From Chara braunii (taxonomy: Eukaryota > Streptophyta > Charophyceae > Charales > Characeae), in NCBI GenBank assembly GCA_003427395.1, contig BFEA01000532.1:616352-658391 (forward strand): a stretch of DNA of 42,040 nt, given 5' to 3'. This document shows positions 32,036 to 42,040 of this stretch, piece by piece. A program made the position numbers and the translations under genes. Every line of letters starts with the position of its first letter. The first letter of the stretch is position 1. The notes beneath the pieces were generated by a model. The model was not told the origin of the DNA. It ran no database searches and was given only the letters and a program-made list of their open reading frames with translations.

Positions 32036-32601
32036 CATACTGCTACAGGCTACTGTTCACAACCATTTAGGAGTTGGTATGCCTTTTAATTATTGATAGA
32101 GCGTTGTTAGCCTGTGTATTGCCACTGCATTTGACTATGGTCGGCGGTGTATAGTACTGTATACCACTGATCGAGACTCAATAATACTTGGGCCTGATAA
32201 TGTGATCTGTCGAAATACGGTTTGGCCCAACATACTAAATCTGTTGTGCGGGTGCAGTAGATAGGTTGTAGAGACTTCAAATTTGCTTGTTAGCAGGGGT
32301 GCTGGTTATGTTGCTGCAGTTCTCGAGCAACGAGGAGCTGTGATCTGCATATGTCATGGATGGGAATAAGGGGAGGGTGTGTAAGCTGCTTAATCGCAGC
32401 CTTGTTAGAACTGCGTGGCAACGGTTTTGGATGCGGGCAAGAGTGGTGTGACCAAAAGGAAGGTGGAGCTTTGTAAAGAGGGTCTATTGCTGCAAATTGG
32501 AAGGTTGTCAGAGAATCTACAGCTGGGAGTTGACTTCAATATTGGTTAAGTCCCTGCATATTCCGGCCATCATTATGGGGCCCTCAGGCGCATGAAGATA
32601 A
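32036..32601. other. Intergenic, no gene recognised
   Basis: Mixed sequence between the minisatellite and the hAT-like element, with no supported feature. Confidence 0.5.
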
Positions 32602-32609
32602 CAAGGCCC

Positions 32610-33457
32610 CAGAGGTGGGCAATTTTTGTTTTCTCTCACCCCTGACCCAACCCGCCCAATTTTGTTTTTGTGTCACCCGCCCGACTCACGAATTTTAATT
32701 TCCACCTCAAGATGACCCCGCCTACCCTAAATATTTTTTGAAATTTCAGCCCCACGCCCGACCCGCTCGCCACCCGGAAAAGGTCCTCACCCGGACCCAC
32801 CCGCAACCGTGAGAACATCATTACCCTCCTGCACCCAAGACCTATTTTTTCGCCGTCCTCACCAGCTTGTGTCGATGCAGCCCTGCCCACGACTCCACCG
32901 GTCTCGCCACCTCTCTACCTTGCATCGCTTGCCAGCGTCACTCTGTCATGGCGTCGCGCAGCGGTAAGGCCAGGTAAGTTGGGGGCGGGCTTCCGAATTC
33001 GCCAAGTTTGCTAACCAAGGGTGAAGTTCAAAGAGGACGGATCAGACCGCCTATTATGGCTAGAACCGCTCCCTCCTTTTTTTAGAGAAAAATTGGGAGA
33101 GGGGCTGAACTGCTAGAGTATGCTGTTTGTTTTTCTTTTCCTGGCCCCGATGTAACAGGCGACTTTGTGTGACTGTACCCGGATCCGCTTTTTTTGTCTC
33201 TCTCAACTTTGAGTCTGTGGACTGCACAAATGGACCCAAGGCCTTGTTCATTTTTATTTTTTGGTTGGGGGGGGGGGGGGGGGGGGGGGGCTGACCCAGA
33301 GCAAATATTGGTCCACCCATGACCCATAAATGCTCACTAGCTGCACACGCCTGTCACCCACCCAAGGAGGCATAGGTAGACCCAAGCCCAACCCAATCAC
33401 CTTGTGGGTCGGGTGGGGCAGGTGGGTGCGGTTGTGGGCACCCGATGCCCACCTCTG
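32610..33457. mobile_element. hAT-like non-autonomous transposon
   Basis: 848 bp with 12-bp terminal inverted repeats CAGAGGTGGGCA, the hAT-type terminus. The flanking 8-mers CAAGGCCC (32602-32609) and CAATGCCC (33458-33465) match 7 of 8 and fit the 8-bp hAT target duplication. Subterminal C-rich stretches (CACCCGCCCGACTC, GACCCGC) occur near both ends in opposite orientation, plausible transposase-binding repeats. Contains a G homopolymer at about 33267-33290. No transposase frame. Confidence 0.8.
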
Positions 33458-33465
33458 CAATGCCC

Positions 33466-34009
33466 TCTCTTGGGACTTTAGTTGTCCCTCTCTTGTATCT
33501 CGAGAGTCTCAAACCCCTATTTTCTGCCCTTCTTACTCTTAAGTCTAGTCCAATTCTAAGAGGAAGGCGGCATGCGGAATTGCAACCCGTAGGACCGCAG
33601 CAAGACTCTGTGGGGAGTCAGCCACTGATTGCGGGAGTTCTGCCGGACCTCGGGAGGAGTTCTTGAGGCAAGGAATTGAAAGGTAGTCATTGCTTCCCCT
33701 CTAGTATAAACCAAGTTATAACCTTTATTTGTATTCCTTGTTACATTTTCACTAAATATATTGCATGCTCCTTTACTTTGACTTTACGTTTAACTTTCAG
33801 GACAAAATCAGACTTAGTAAAGGAATGTATGCGCAATGTCAGTTTCAATTTTCATTGTTCGACTGAAAGTAGATTGTGGGGTTGCATCTGGGGGAAGGGT
33901 GAGAGGAAGGCAGTATTGCTTGAGTTTGACTGGTCTATCAAAGGTTGGGCAAGTCTCCATCAGTTTCGGAAGACCCAGTGCTATGTTTATTTTGAATTGT
34001 CTGGAGAAC
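33466..34009. other. Flank of hairpin array 1
   Basis: No gene. Near 33945-33975 GTCT-CCATCAGTTTCGGA-AGAC resembles a diverged member of the hairpin family that follows. TGTCTGG/CCAGACA (33999-34015) forms a hairpin that overlaps the first clear member. Confidence 0.4.
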
Positions 34010-34677
34010 CAGACATGTTCCATAAATTTGGGTGGTCTGTTTGCTCTGACTTGTGAGAGTTGACTGTAAATGAATTTTTAGGGACCAAGCATGTTCCATA
34101 AGTTTGGGTGGCTTGGTCGCCTTTTTTACTTTGGGTTTTTTTCAGTTTTTTTTTTATTATGGACGAGGAGGTCTGAGCATGTTCCATAAGTTCGTCAGTG
34201 GGTGGCTCAGCCTCTTCCTGCTTTGGTATTAAGAGAAATGAACCAGGCTGGGGACCAAGACATGTTCCATAAGTTTGGGTGGTCTTGGTCCAACGCCACG
34301 CACGTGCTGGAACCAGAAAGTTATAACTTGGCTATACTTTATTACTATTTTATATATGAACAGGCTAGTCAGACAGGGTTCCATAAGTTTGGGTGGTCTG
34401 ACTATAGCTTATCACCAACTGAAGAGATTACTAATTAAGAATAAACTTGTGGTACGAAGGGGCAGACTGAATCTTGAGCTAAAGATGATCGGTTCAGTTA
34501 TATGCTACCTCAAAGACGAAATGCAGATAATTATATAAAATTTGGATACTTAAACAGTTCAGGGCGAGTAGGATGACCTAGTCATATGCTCAAAGAAGAG
34601 AAAAGTTGTTGTGACCTATGTTTGTGTATACTCAATGGCTGAGCTAGACATGTTCCATAAGTTTGGGTGGTCTAGCT
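34010..34677 (+). repeat. Hairpin array 1: conserved loop, covarying stems
   Basis: Six hairpins, each enclosing ATGTTCCATAAGTTTGGGTG or a near-identical loop. Stems: CAGAC/GTCTG (34010, 34035); GACCAAGC/GCTTGGTC (34083, 34111); GAGGAGG-T-CTGAGC with GCTCAG-CCTCTTC (34165, 34205; loop with a 6-nt insertion); GGACCAAGAC/GTCTTGGTCC (34252, 34282); TAGTCAGAC/GTCTGACTA (34366, 34396; loop starts AGGG); AGCTAGAC/GTCTAGCT (34642, 34670). Stem sequences differ while pairing is preserved, the signature of a conserved stem-loop or of insertion into palindromes. Spacing is 73-276 bp and the intervening sequence is not conserved. Confidence 0.85.
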
Positions 34678-34984
34678 TTATGCCCCATGTAAGCTGGGTA
34701 TAAAAGGATAAATCATTGAGAGACTATGAACTATTGTTTAATAAATTGATTTTGGGATGGTGAGAGTAATTACTTTGGTGGTTTAGCCTGCATGAGACAA
34801 GTACGACTACTACTTAGTCTGAGTTTCAGTTGATAGGTAGTTGCTTTAGTTGCTCGCCACGTGCTAGAGTCATAGGAGTTAGTTTCAATTCCTGCATTTT
34901 CTTAGTTAAGTTTATTTTACTTAGGTCAATTTCTGCATTTTCAAGGATTTTTTGTTATACTTGCTTTTGTATAAATCTTGGTAA

Positions 34985-35590
34985 GTCAATTCCTCTACGG
35001 GAAGCGCTGCCGAAATTTCTACAAAACCAAGGAGTTAGTCAGATTTTGTTTTTTTTAGGGTCCGATTTTTCTGACTTTTTGGCTTAGTAAAAATCTGGAA
35101 AATCTCATTTTCTAAAGGGAGTGCTGCCCAAATTTTTGTTAATTCAGGGAGTCGAACAAAATTAGACCGTGAAAATTCAAAGTCATTTAGATTCTAAACT
35201 TAACTTTGTATAAATCTTGGAATAACACTTTCTCTACGGGAAGCACTGCCAAAATTTCTACAAATTTAAGGGGTCAGTTGAACTTTGTCTTGATGTTGAA
35301 CTCAAGTCTGGGTTTTGAGTTTCTATCTGACTCAGTATAAGTCTGGGAAGTCTACCTTTCTAAAGGAGATGCTGCCCAATTTTTTACCAATTCAGGGAGT
35401 TAGACAAAATTTAACTTTCCAGAATTAGAGTTTGATTTTTGTTTTCATATTTGAGTTATTATACATTCTAATAAGACATTTTTCCTACGGGAAGCGCTGC
35501 CAAAATTTTCTTAGCTTAGAGGAGTTAAATTATATTATGACAGGTGAAAATTCTGACAATCCACTCGGTATAGAGGAGATTCTGCCAAAG
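34985..35590 (+). repeat. ~122-bp tandem repeat array B
   Basis: Markers CTACGGGAAGCGCTGCC (34996), CTAAAGGGAGTGCTGCCC (35113), CTACGGGAAGCACTGCC (35234), CTAAAGGAGATGCTGCCC (35358), CTACGGGAAGCGCTGCC (35490), a weaker one near 35572. The two unit types alternate, so the true period is a ~245-bp dimer. Reverse orientation relative to the plus-strand pattern at 18.5-19.1 kb. AT-rich, non-coding. Confidence 0.8.
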
Positions 35591-35599
35591 ACCTACCTT

Positions 35600-36319
35600 T
35601 TCATAAGGCACCGACTTAGGGATAGACTCAGGATTAGTTAGGAAGAACGATTCTTGGTGAAATCGTGATATAAAGATTATTCTCGATTTGGACTCATAGG
35701 TTTAACATGGAGATTGACTTGTCCTGTGTTACAGGTCTTCTTGAACGTTTGATTTGACGTCAAGATTAGATTCAACTTCATCCTACAAGGATCATCTTCT
35801 GTTATCACTGGTAACAAGTCGGTTGTCGATTTGTCGGTCTACGACTCAACTCCAATTCATCCTCAATGCTCAACCTAAAAGGCTTTAGCCCTTGTGATTT
35901 TTGTTGTTTTATTAAGGTTTTCACCCGAACTTTTATTGAATGGTCATTTAACAAAGGTACTGGGTATTTAATTATGGTTGGTTGGACAAGGGTTGGGGCT
36001 TGCATAGCTAAAGCGAGGGGTACGAGTATAGAGGTTGGCTGAAGTTGGTAACTCTTTGATGTGATTGCAGGCATGTACTGTGGTTCAGATTTTGGATTTG
36101 ATTGTCTGCGATCACACACATATATATGGTTGTGAGGAGTCCCACTTTGATTGTGAGAAGTGATCGTCACATACTTACTCCCCCTTTACATATAAATATG
36201 TATGTATTTATAATAGGTGTTTGCGAGACTTGAGGGGCCCTCGCTTAAGGGTTTAATTGGGGTTGAGATTGAGAAAAGAAAGAAAATCCCGTTTTATTGT
36301 TGAGTGCTTCTTAAAGATT
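35600..36319. other. Intergenic, no gene recognised
   Basis: Mixed sequence; a minus-strand frame at 35805-36170 is open but resembles nothing I know and has no supporting homologue in the window. Confidence 0.45.
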
Positions 36320-37330
36320 TCTTAGTCGAACGTTGGTCCTGGGCCCAGATTCGAGGTCATTGTCCAAGACAGCCCAGGTCCTAGACTCTACATGGAAGGG
36401 ATCTCCCCCCGCACAGAGCCTATTTGTCCTGCTTGCCGAGACACTCAGCCTAAATGTCGGAGGTGCCTCGGAGGCCGCACGACCATTCTTTCAGTCGTGC
36501 AATATCGTGAAGGGGGGGGACCCTCACGATACTTTGAGTTTGACAGTTGAGTGTCATAAGCGGTTATCGGATCCACGAGCGACCGCTTGAGTATGGGCAC
36601 TACATACTACGCCATCATTGTGACTGCTTGCGTAGTCATGCATTGCTAGTCGATATGGGAAGATTCTACGTCCGCGTGGTTTTATACTAAGTCTCGCGCG
36701 CGACACCTATCCGATTTCTGCATCGGAAAGTCATGGGATGGCTACTAAGGGACTAAGAGTGTTGTCGTGTTGTTTGTCCTGTATATGTGCGTGTATATGT
36801 GCGTGTATATGTGCGTGTTTTAATGTTTATGTCCTTAGAGTGGTGTACACGTGGTATGTGGGATGCGTCCTAGTCGACCGGCGACGAATCACGCCTGGAA
36901 CCTCAGCCCCCCAAAATGTCGGTTATCGTGCGGGTCCGATAATGGCGTAAACCCTTCCGTACCCTCTATGCTACAACGTACGAGAAACGCCCTCGGCTGG
37001 TCCACCTCTGCGATTGCAACTGATCAACTTTCGTACTGTGGACTGGTAGATCGGCGAGGATACGCCCACAGAAGGGAGGTGACAAGTCCCGCAAGGTGGA
37101 GGTAAGTTGTGCCTCTCGTAGGCCCTATCCTGTCGTAGGTGCTCGCGAGAGGTATGGCTGGTGCACTCGGTCGGAGCGGCTTGCGGAAGCTCCATTACGT
37201 ATTTGCGACGAGGATTAAGACCAACTCTTGCGTGACACGGCCGGGAGCGTCCCGCCCTGCCTTGTGCGGTGCCGGACCGATGCACTCGACAACGTACCCT
37301 CGTCATTCCATTCGAAAAGACATCGAGTAA
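36320..37330 (+). mobile_element. Unclassified repeat family, copy B (left arm of inverted pair)
   Basis: Forms a ~1-kb imperfect inverted repeat with 37800-38790. Both begin GTTGGTCCTG..CAGATTCGAGGTC-like and include GCAATATCGTGAAG(G) and, later, GGAGGTAAGTTGTGCC. The part from about 36860 is the core also shared with copies A and D. The first 250 bp of B and C translate to similar peptides (B ends CNIVKG, C ends FNIVKE), so it may once have coded. A 12-bp tandem repeat GTGCGTGTATAT lies at about 36780-36818. Confidence 0.6.
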
Positions 37331-37799
37331 CTCGCATGAGAGTTTATACATACTTCTTGGATTAAACTAAAGTTTGAAAGCAACGTGTCTTATTTCTTTT
37401 CTGGCGGTTATACCCATTTCTCACTAAACAAGAACCACACGGGGGATTTCAGTTTCGCTTCAGTCCCCACACTCAAATTTCCTAAACATCCTTGACACAT
37501 CCCATTTTGTTGTTCTTTCAGGGCCTGTTCCGCATATTTTATCACTCCGACCGGAAGACAGCACAGGGCGTGAGGTTGATATTGGAGCCGACACGTGTCG
37601 GTTCTGGTGATAGTGAGACGAGTTGGTGACAGGACGAGCACCTGCTCAAACGGATCTCTTGTCCCTCAAAATAGGTCAGGCAAGACAAGAGGCAGTCATA
37701 ATCAGCGTTAATGCGTTGCCGCTCGAGTAATGGTAAGCATCCCAACCACCTTTCCAGTCTTAAACTGTCATAATCATATTTTTTTGAGGCATGGCTCGA
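37331..37799. other. Spacer of the 36.3-38.8 kb inverted repeat
   Basis: About 470 bp unique sequence between copies B and C; includes the palindrome CCGACACGTGTCGG (37589-37602). No gene. Confidence 0.5.
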
Positions 37800-38790
37800 A
37801 GCTGTAGAGACTCAGGGTTATGTTGAGGTTGATCTTACTCGAGTCATCACCTTGCTTATAAAAAACACCGTCGTCGACCGCACGGTCCCCGCGGAGGGGA
37901 CCTTCCCGGCCTCGCCACACAGGATTGGCAGATTCGTGAGTCCTATCATATAAGGGGAAGCAACAGAGTCGCTCCGACCAAGTGCGCCAGTTGTACTTCC
38001 ATTGAGTCCCTGCGACAGGATAGGGTCTCACGAGGTACAACTTACCTCCACCCACGAGATCTATCACCATCCCTTGGGTGAGCGTATCCCCGACGAGCTA
38101 CTGAAGCACGTGCGAAAGCTTTTACGTGCAATCTCAGGGCGTTACTCGTACGTTGTAGCATAGGGGGTACGCGCGGTCCATGCCTAGCTCGGACCCGTAT
38201 GCGAACTGTTGCACAGGGCGCTGATCTCCCAATTGCGTTTCAACATCAGTCGACTAGAACATCCTATCTTAATCACGCGTCACACAACAAATTAATGAAA
38301 CTAACTCAAATAAGTATACAAGCCTAGTCTCATTTTCAAACGTTCAGAACTATAACTCGGATGAAGCTAAAATGTCTTAGTGAGGCCCGTGCAAAGTTGC
38401 ATAAAAATAATGTACGAGCAAAGGAAACCATAACGCTCAGTCATGTGTACGCACTTGATTTATTGTCATGGCGATGCTTCATACGTTACCTACAACTGCA
38501 CAACCTCTCATGGGTTTCAGGGTTGCATACGACACTTAAGTGTCGAACACAAAATATCATGAAGGAGTCTTCCTTCACGATATTGAACAGCTGAAGGATA
38601 AATCGTTCAGCCGTTGCAGCACCCCTGTCTTTTAGGCAGTGGGTGACGATAGGCAAGAGACGTAGGTCCAACTCATGGGGGAAACCCTTTTGTGTTGGAC
38701 CAAAACCAGGGATGTCCGGGACAAGGACCTCGAATTTCCGGCTCAGGACCAACGTCCAATCTAAAAAGCAAAGTCCTTCAAGATGGACTT
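37800..38790 (-). mobile_element. Unclassified repeat family, copy C (right arm of inverted pair)
   Basis: Inverted copy of 36320-37330. The shared core on the minus strand includes GGAGATCAGCGCCCTG, CCTATGCTACAACGTACGAG and GGAGGTAAGTTGTACC. A minus-strand frame at 38486-38860 (LDWTLVLSRKFEVLVPDIPG...QLFNIVKE) is open and matched by a degraded frame in copy B; function unknown. Confidence 0.6.
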
Positions 38791-39469
38791 CACTCATTTC
38801 TCTCATGTGGAAGGACAAAAGGGGGTAGTTTCGGGTTAGTGCGCAATTCGACGTACACAAACTGAGTCTTAGTCTGGTCGAAGGTCGAACGTTAAACCTT
38901 GCGCTCGACCGCTCCTGCCCTCTTCGCTAGATGCGAGCAGCAAGAGAAAGTGAAAAATTGAGAGAGAAAAGGGAAAGTCTCAAAGGGAATCAGGAAGAGT
39001 CATTCTCATAGCCACAAGTAAATCTTGTCACTCACACCCCACATTCATTCATCAATATCATTCTCAATCCAGGAGTGAACCCTCGCTCCTATACATTCCT
39101 GCAGACACATGAAGCCCAACAAAAATTCATACGCAAGTGTCAAAAACGTGGTCAACTCCCTTGTTCCAAGCCTTGTTCCAAGGTTCGTATCCCTGACACC
39201 CCTTTTCGATCCCCACTGAGCAAAGACTTTGACACGAAAATGTCGTTCGCTTATGAGGTCATAAACATTTGGATGTGGGTATTACGGTGGGTAGGAGTTA
39301 AGTTGCAAACTGACCTGCTATCAATTCGATAGCAGAAATTGATGAAGCTCAAGACCTCTCAGCGCACTCGCAGGTAACAGTGACCTGCGTCACAAAATCA
39401 AGGCAGGCATCACCTGTCGAGTTAACGGAGATCAACTCCGTATCACACTCTAATGATATAAAAATTACA
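38791..39469. other. Intergenic with hairpins
   Basis: No gene. Perfect hairpins CTGCTATC/GATAGCAG (39318-39338) and ACGGAG/CTCCGT (about 39426-39442) precede the third ~122-bp repeat array, as hairpins also do at 34 kb. Confidence 0.45.
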
Positions 39470-39745
39470 AAAATTTCGGCAGCACTTCATTTAGGGAAGT
39501 GTGCTCGAATAATATTTACTAAACAAAATTTAAAAAGAAAACTCAAGACTTAAATATTATATGAAAGTAAACCAACTCTTTGGTTTTAGTAAAAATTTCG
39601 ACAACAATTCCTTTAGTAAGGAAGGCAGCGAGAACTCCTGCTGATTTCAAAGACTAAATTAATTCTAACGAAATTTATACCTTAGAATCTTAACTAGTAA
39701 CTTTGAGTTTCTAGCAGAAATTTCAGCAGTACCTCCCCTAAGGGA
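39470..39745 (-). repeat. ~122-bp tandem repeat array C
   Basis: Three units marked by TTTCGGCAGCACTTC (39475), TTTCGACAACAATTCC (39593) and TTTCAGCAGTACCTCC (39717), spaced 118-124 bp. Same family and orientation as 18.5-19.1 kb. Confidence 0.7.
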
Positions 39746-40190
39746 AAAAGATCATAGGTTAGTCAAGGTCTTATCAAAGCAACCATGCACGACGAAACAA
39801 TATGAAAAATAAAAGTAAACAACTTTCTTCCTATCGCTCAAGCACAAGATGAGCACTTACACACTACCCTACTAAGCAGAAAAAAAGACAGAGTTAAACA
39901 AAAGACAAGGAGTTGTCTGCAAGCATGTTATGTGAACAACAATTCATTCATCCATATCAAACCATGGGTTCGTTCATCCAAAGTTTTCATCTTCTGCTTT
40001 GTCCTGATCACACTTCTTTTTTTTTTCAAAACACGAGTTCTGTATCTTACTTTTTAATTAATCTTAAACTTTTCAAGTTGTTCTTTGTCAAACCCCATGC
40101 AATCACTAATCATACTTGCCCAGACCATTTTCACAAGGAAAAGAGTCAGACTTTTGTCAACAAGCAAAACTGACTGACTTAGCAACATGT

Positions 40191-40525
40191 CCCAATCAGT
40201 CGACACGCCTTCACTTCCAGACTCATTTCAAGTATTCAGGTAAACGAGCAAAGCGACCGGATCAGTCAGAACGATTTCACTTCCAGCTCTATTTCAAGTT
40301 TTAGGCAAACGGGCAAAGCGACCGGATCAGTTGAAACGACCTTACTTCCAACCTCATTTCAAGTCTTAGGCAAATGAGAAAAGCGACAGGATCAGTCAAA
40401 ACGACTTCACTTTCAGCCTCATTTTAAGTCTTACGCAAACGACCAAAGCGACCGGATCAGTCGAAACGACTCTAATTCCTACCCCATTTCAAGTCTTAGG
40501 CAAATAAGCAAAGTGACCGGTGTCG
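40191..40525. repeat. ~65-bp minisatellite
   Basis: Five units with starts near 40195, 40259, 40324, 40390 and 40456. The consensus contains GGATCAGTCRAAACGACTTC, CTCATTTCAAGTCTTAGGCA and AAGCGACC. Several units contain a small AGTC...GACT hairpin. No CRISPR features: no constant repeat alternating with unique spacers. Confidence 0.85.
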
Positions 40526-40619
40526 AGCGCATCAGCTCCCACCTTTTTGCAAAGCGCGGGAGCCCTCCCTGCTATATCACGCATGATTTTAAACAAAAAC
40601 AAAACGAGAGACAACTTAG

Positions 40620-41870
40620 GACAATGCATAAATAATCCCACGAACCGTCGTGACGAACGAGGTTGCATTGCCCCTTCGCCGCTCTAGCCAGGTGCGTCAG
40701 CTGTACATCACGTGGTCCCCTACGACATGATAGGTTCTCGCAGGGCACATCTTACCTTCCCTAAGGGGTTGTCACCATCCTCAGGGGTGTATCCCTACCA
40801 AGCTACTGACCCACGTGCGAAAGTTTTTACATGCAATTGCAGAGGTAGGTCAACCGAGGACGTTTGCTCACTCGCTGGAGTTTAGGTACGCTTGGTTAAC
40901 GCCAAGTGGACCCGAACATTGTTCGTGTCCTGGGGCGCTGATCTCCTAGGTACGAACGAACGCCGGTCGACTAGGACGGTCTCAACCAAACGTGAAACCC
41001 ACAATATAATCTTAGTCCCTTTATAATTATAGGATCACAGAATAAATCATTACACTCTTATCAAATCACACAAGATAGGATTTTGACTTAATGAGATGAT
41101 CTTCCAAAGTTATTCTTCCCGTCTTATATGACTAAAAAGACTTCAAGTTTTATTCCGCTGCTTTCAAGGCAGAGGTTCGATATTGACGAAAGATTAGGAT
41201 GAACAAACTAACCTTTAACTTACGGTTGGGTCTGTTCACACCATAACTTCTGCAAGTAAATCCTACTGTTACCATGCAGATCAACAAGTGATCTAGTTCC
41301 TAGTCGAAGTTTGAACTTTCAGTTCGACCACACCTTCGTACCATATGCAACTTGCCTGGAGGAAAGTATTATCTAGCGGATCAAAATTTTGTTGGTCGCT
41401 TTCTCCTCCTGGGCAATAATTACTCTTTCTGTTCCACGAATGATGAAGTATCCATCTACATCACTTGGTCATTCAAAACAAAACCTCAGTCGTTATCATT
41501 GCACAAAGAGAACCATCTCATTCATGTCCTACTTCTTCTTCCGGACTGGCGCTTTTTATGTCTCCAACTTTTTATTTTAGCGGTGAAACCTAAGGTAACC
41601 ACCCGCAAAAATATAAATTAACCCCGCACGTCATCCAGGACCCGTCGACGGTTGACTCACATTTCTCTAACCCTCTAGGAAGTGGTCTGTGGTACTCCTT
41701 CCCCTCGCCCGAGCCCGAAGACTCGGATCTCAGAGGTTGGGTCGTCACCGCCAAGTCGGCAGAGTACCACCCCCGACAATCGGACCCACTCCAAGTCGAT
41801 GACAGGGCCGACTCCGAAAGCATACGAACCCCCGTCTTGGATGTTTCCTAGAGAGAAAGAGTGTGTCGAC
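40620..41870 (-). mobile_element. Unclassified repeat family, copy D (internally deleted)
   Basis: Inverted relative to copy A. 40620-41465 matches 25215-26080 and 41660-41870 matches 23360-23610; the 1.6 kb carrying the broken ORF in copy A is replaced by ~200 bp. The end of D encodes GVGPVIDLEWVRLSG and GRGEGVPQTTS on the minus strand, aligned with frames in copy A, so the flanking segment is also derived from coding sequence. Confidence 0.65.
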
Positions 41871-42040
41871 CACGAGTAGGTTTCTTTTATTCTCATTACT
41901 CATAAGTTTAGGGTAACTCAGATAGAAAACAGAAACTTAAGAAGATAGACAACGATAATCTTTTGGACAGGTATAGGTAGATAAGGTCGTTCGGGATAAA
42001 AAATTTAATAATGGGGAGAAAGCTAAATCCGTTTGACCTT

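Noticed and set aside
31690-32038. Q-rich minus-strand frames (QAIQQQ repeats)
   Set aside because: A 36-bp minisatellite that is open in several frames at once; no sequence outside the repeat supports a protein.
40191-40525. CRISPR-like array
   Set aside because: Whole units are similar and contiguous, without unique spacers, in eukaryotic DNA.

Overview
This window is intergenic, repeat-rich nuclear DNA of a eukaryote. I find no intact single-copy host gene and no bacterial-type operon. A decayed U6 snRNA copy (3482-3572, minus) has the plant-type 3' end (GCATAAATCG), so the source is probably in the green plant/algal lineage. A charophyte such as Chara is my unverified impression, partly from the motif ALRPGNKRG shared by two element proteins here. 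Dinucleotide, homopolymer and TTC microsatellites are abundant, with a 120-base N gap at 27188-27307.

The best-understood part, 3.5-16.7 kb, holds two diverged Penelope-like retroelements (PLEs) in opposite orientation. Element 1 (3573-9794, minus) is flanked by 471-bp direct repeats (pseudo-LTRs). It has ORF1 (CCHC zinc knuckle, long coiled coil, SAP-like C-terminus) and ORF2 (GIY-YIG endonuclease upstream of a Penelope-type reverse transcriptase). Element 2 (10595-16739, plus) has the same layout with 731-bp pseudo-LTRs plus an extra partial one. All four full pseudo-LTRs contain a hammerhead ribozyme: two with the full conserved core and two with single core-base changes. An endonuclease N-terminal to the RT is the permuted Chlamys/Naiad-type architecture, which as I recall was described as lacking canonical hammerheads. 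That combination is the main candidate for something new. Both copies carry stops or frameshifts. Element 1 abuts the U6 sequence exactly.

From 16.7 to 42 kb the DNA is non-coding or decayed. The most striking signal is six hairpins at 34.0-34.7 kb with a near-invariant 20-nt loop and different but self-complementary stems. They are followed by a ~122-bp alternating tandem repeat. An inverted, more diverged version of the same pair (hairpins plus ~122-bp repeat) lies at 18.5-19.9 kb. A 2-kb stretch at 20.1-22.0 kb is packed with unrelated perfect hairpins.

Other mobile DNA includes a hAT-like element (32610-33457, 8-bp target duplication), a PIF/Harbinger-like MITE (28884-29444, TAA duplication), foldback MITEs at 0.4, 0.7 and 10.4 kb, and an element bedded in TA microsatellite (26108-26857). 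An unclassified repeat family has four copies, two per strand; one holds a 333-codon reading frame broken by four stops. All calls are from reading the sequence; no similarity search was possible.
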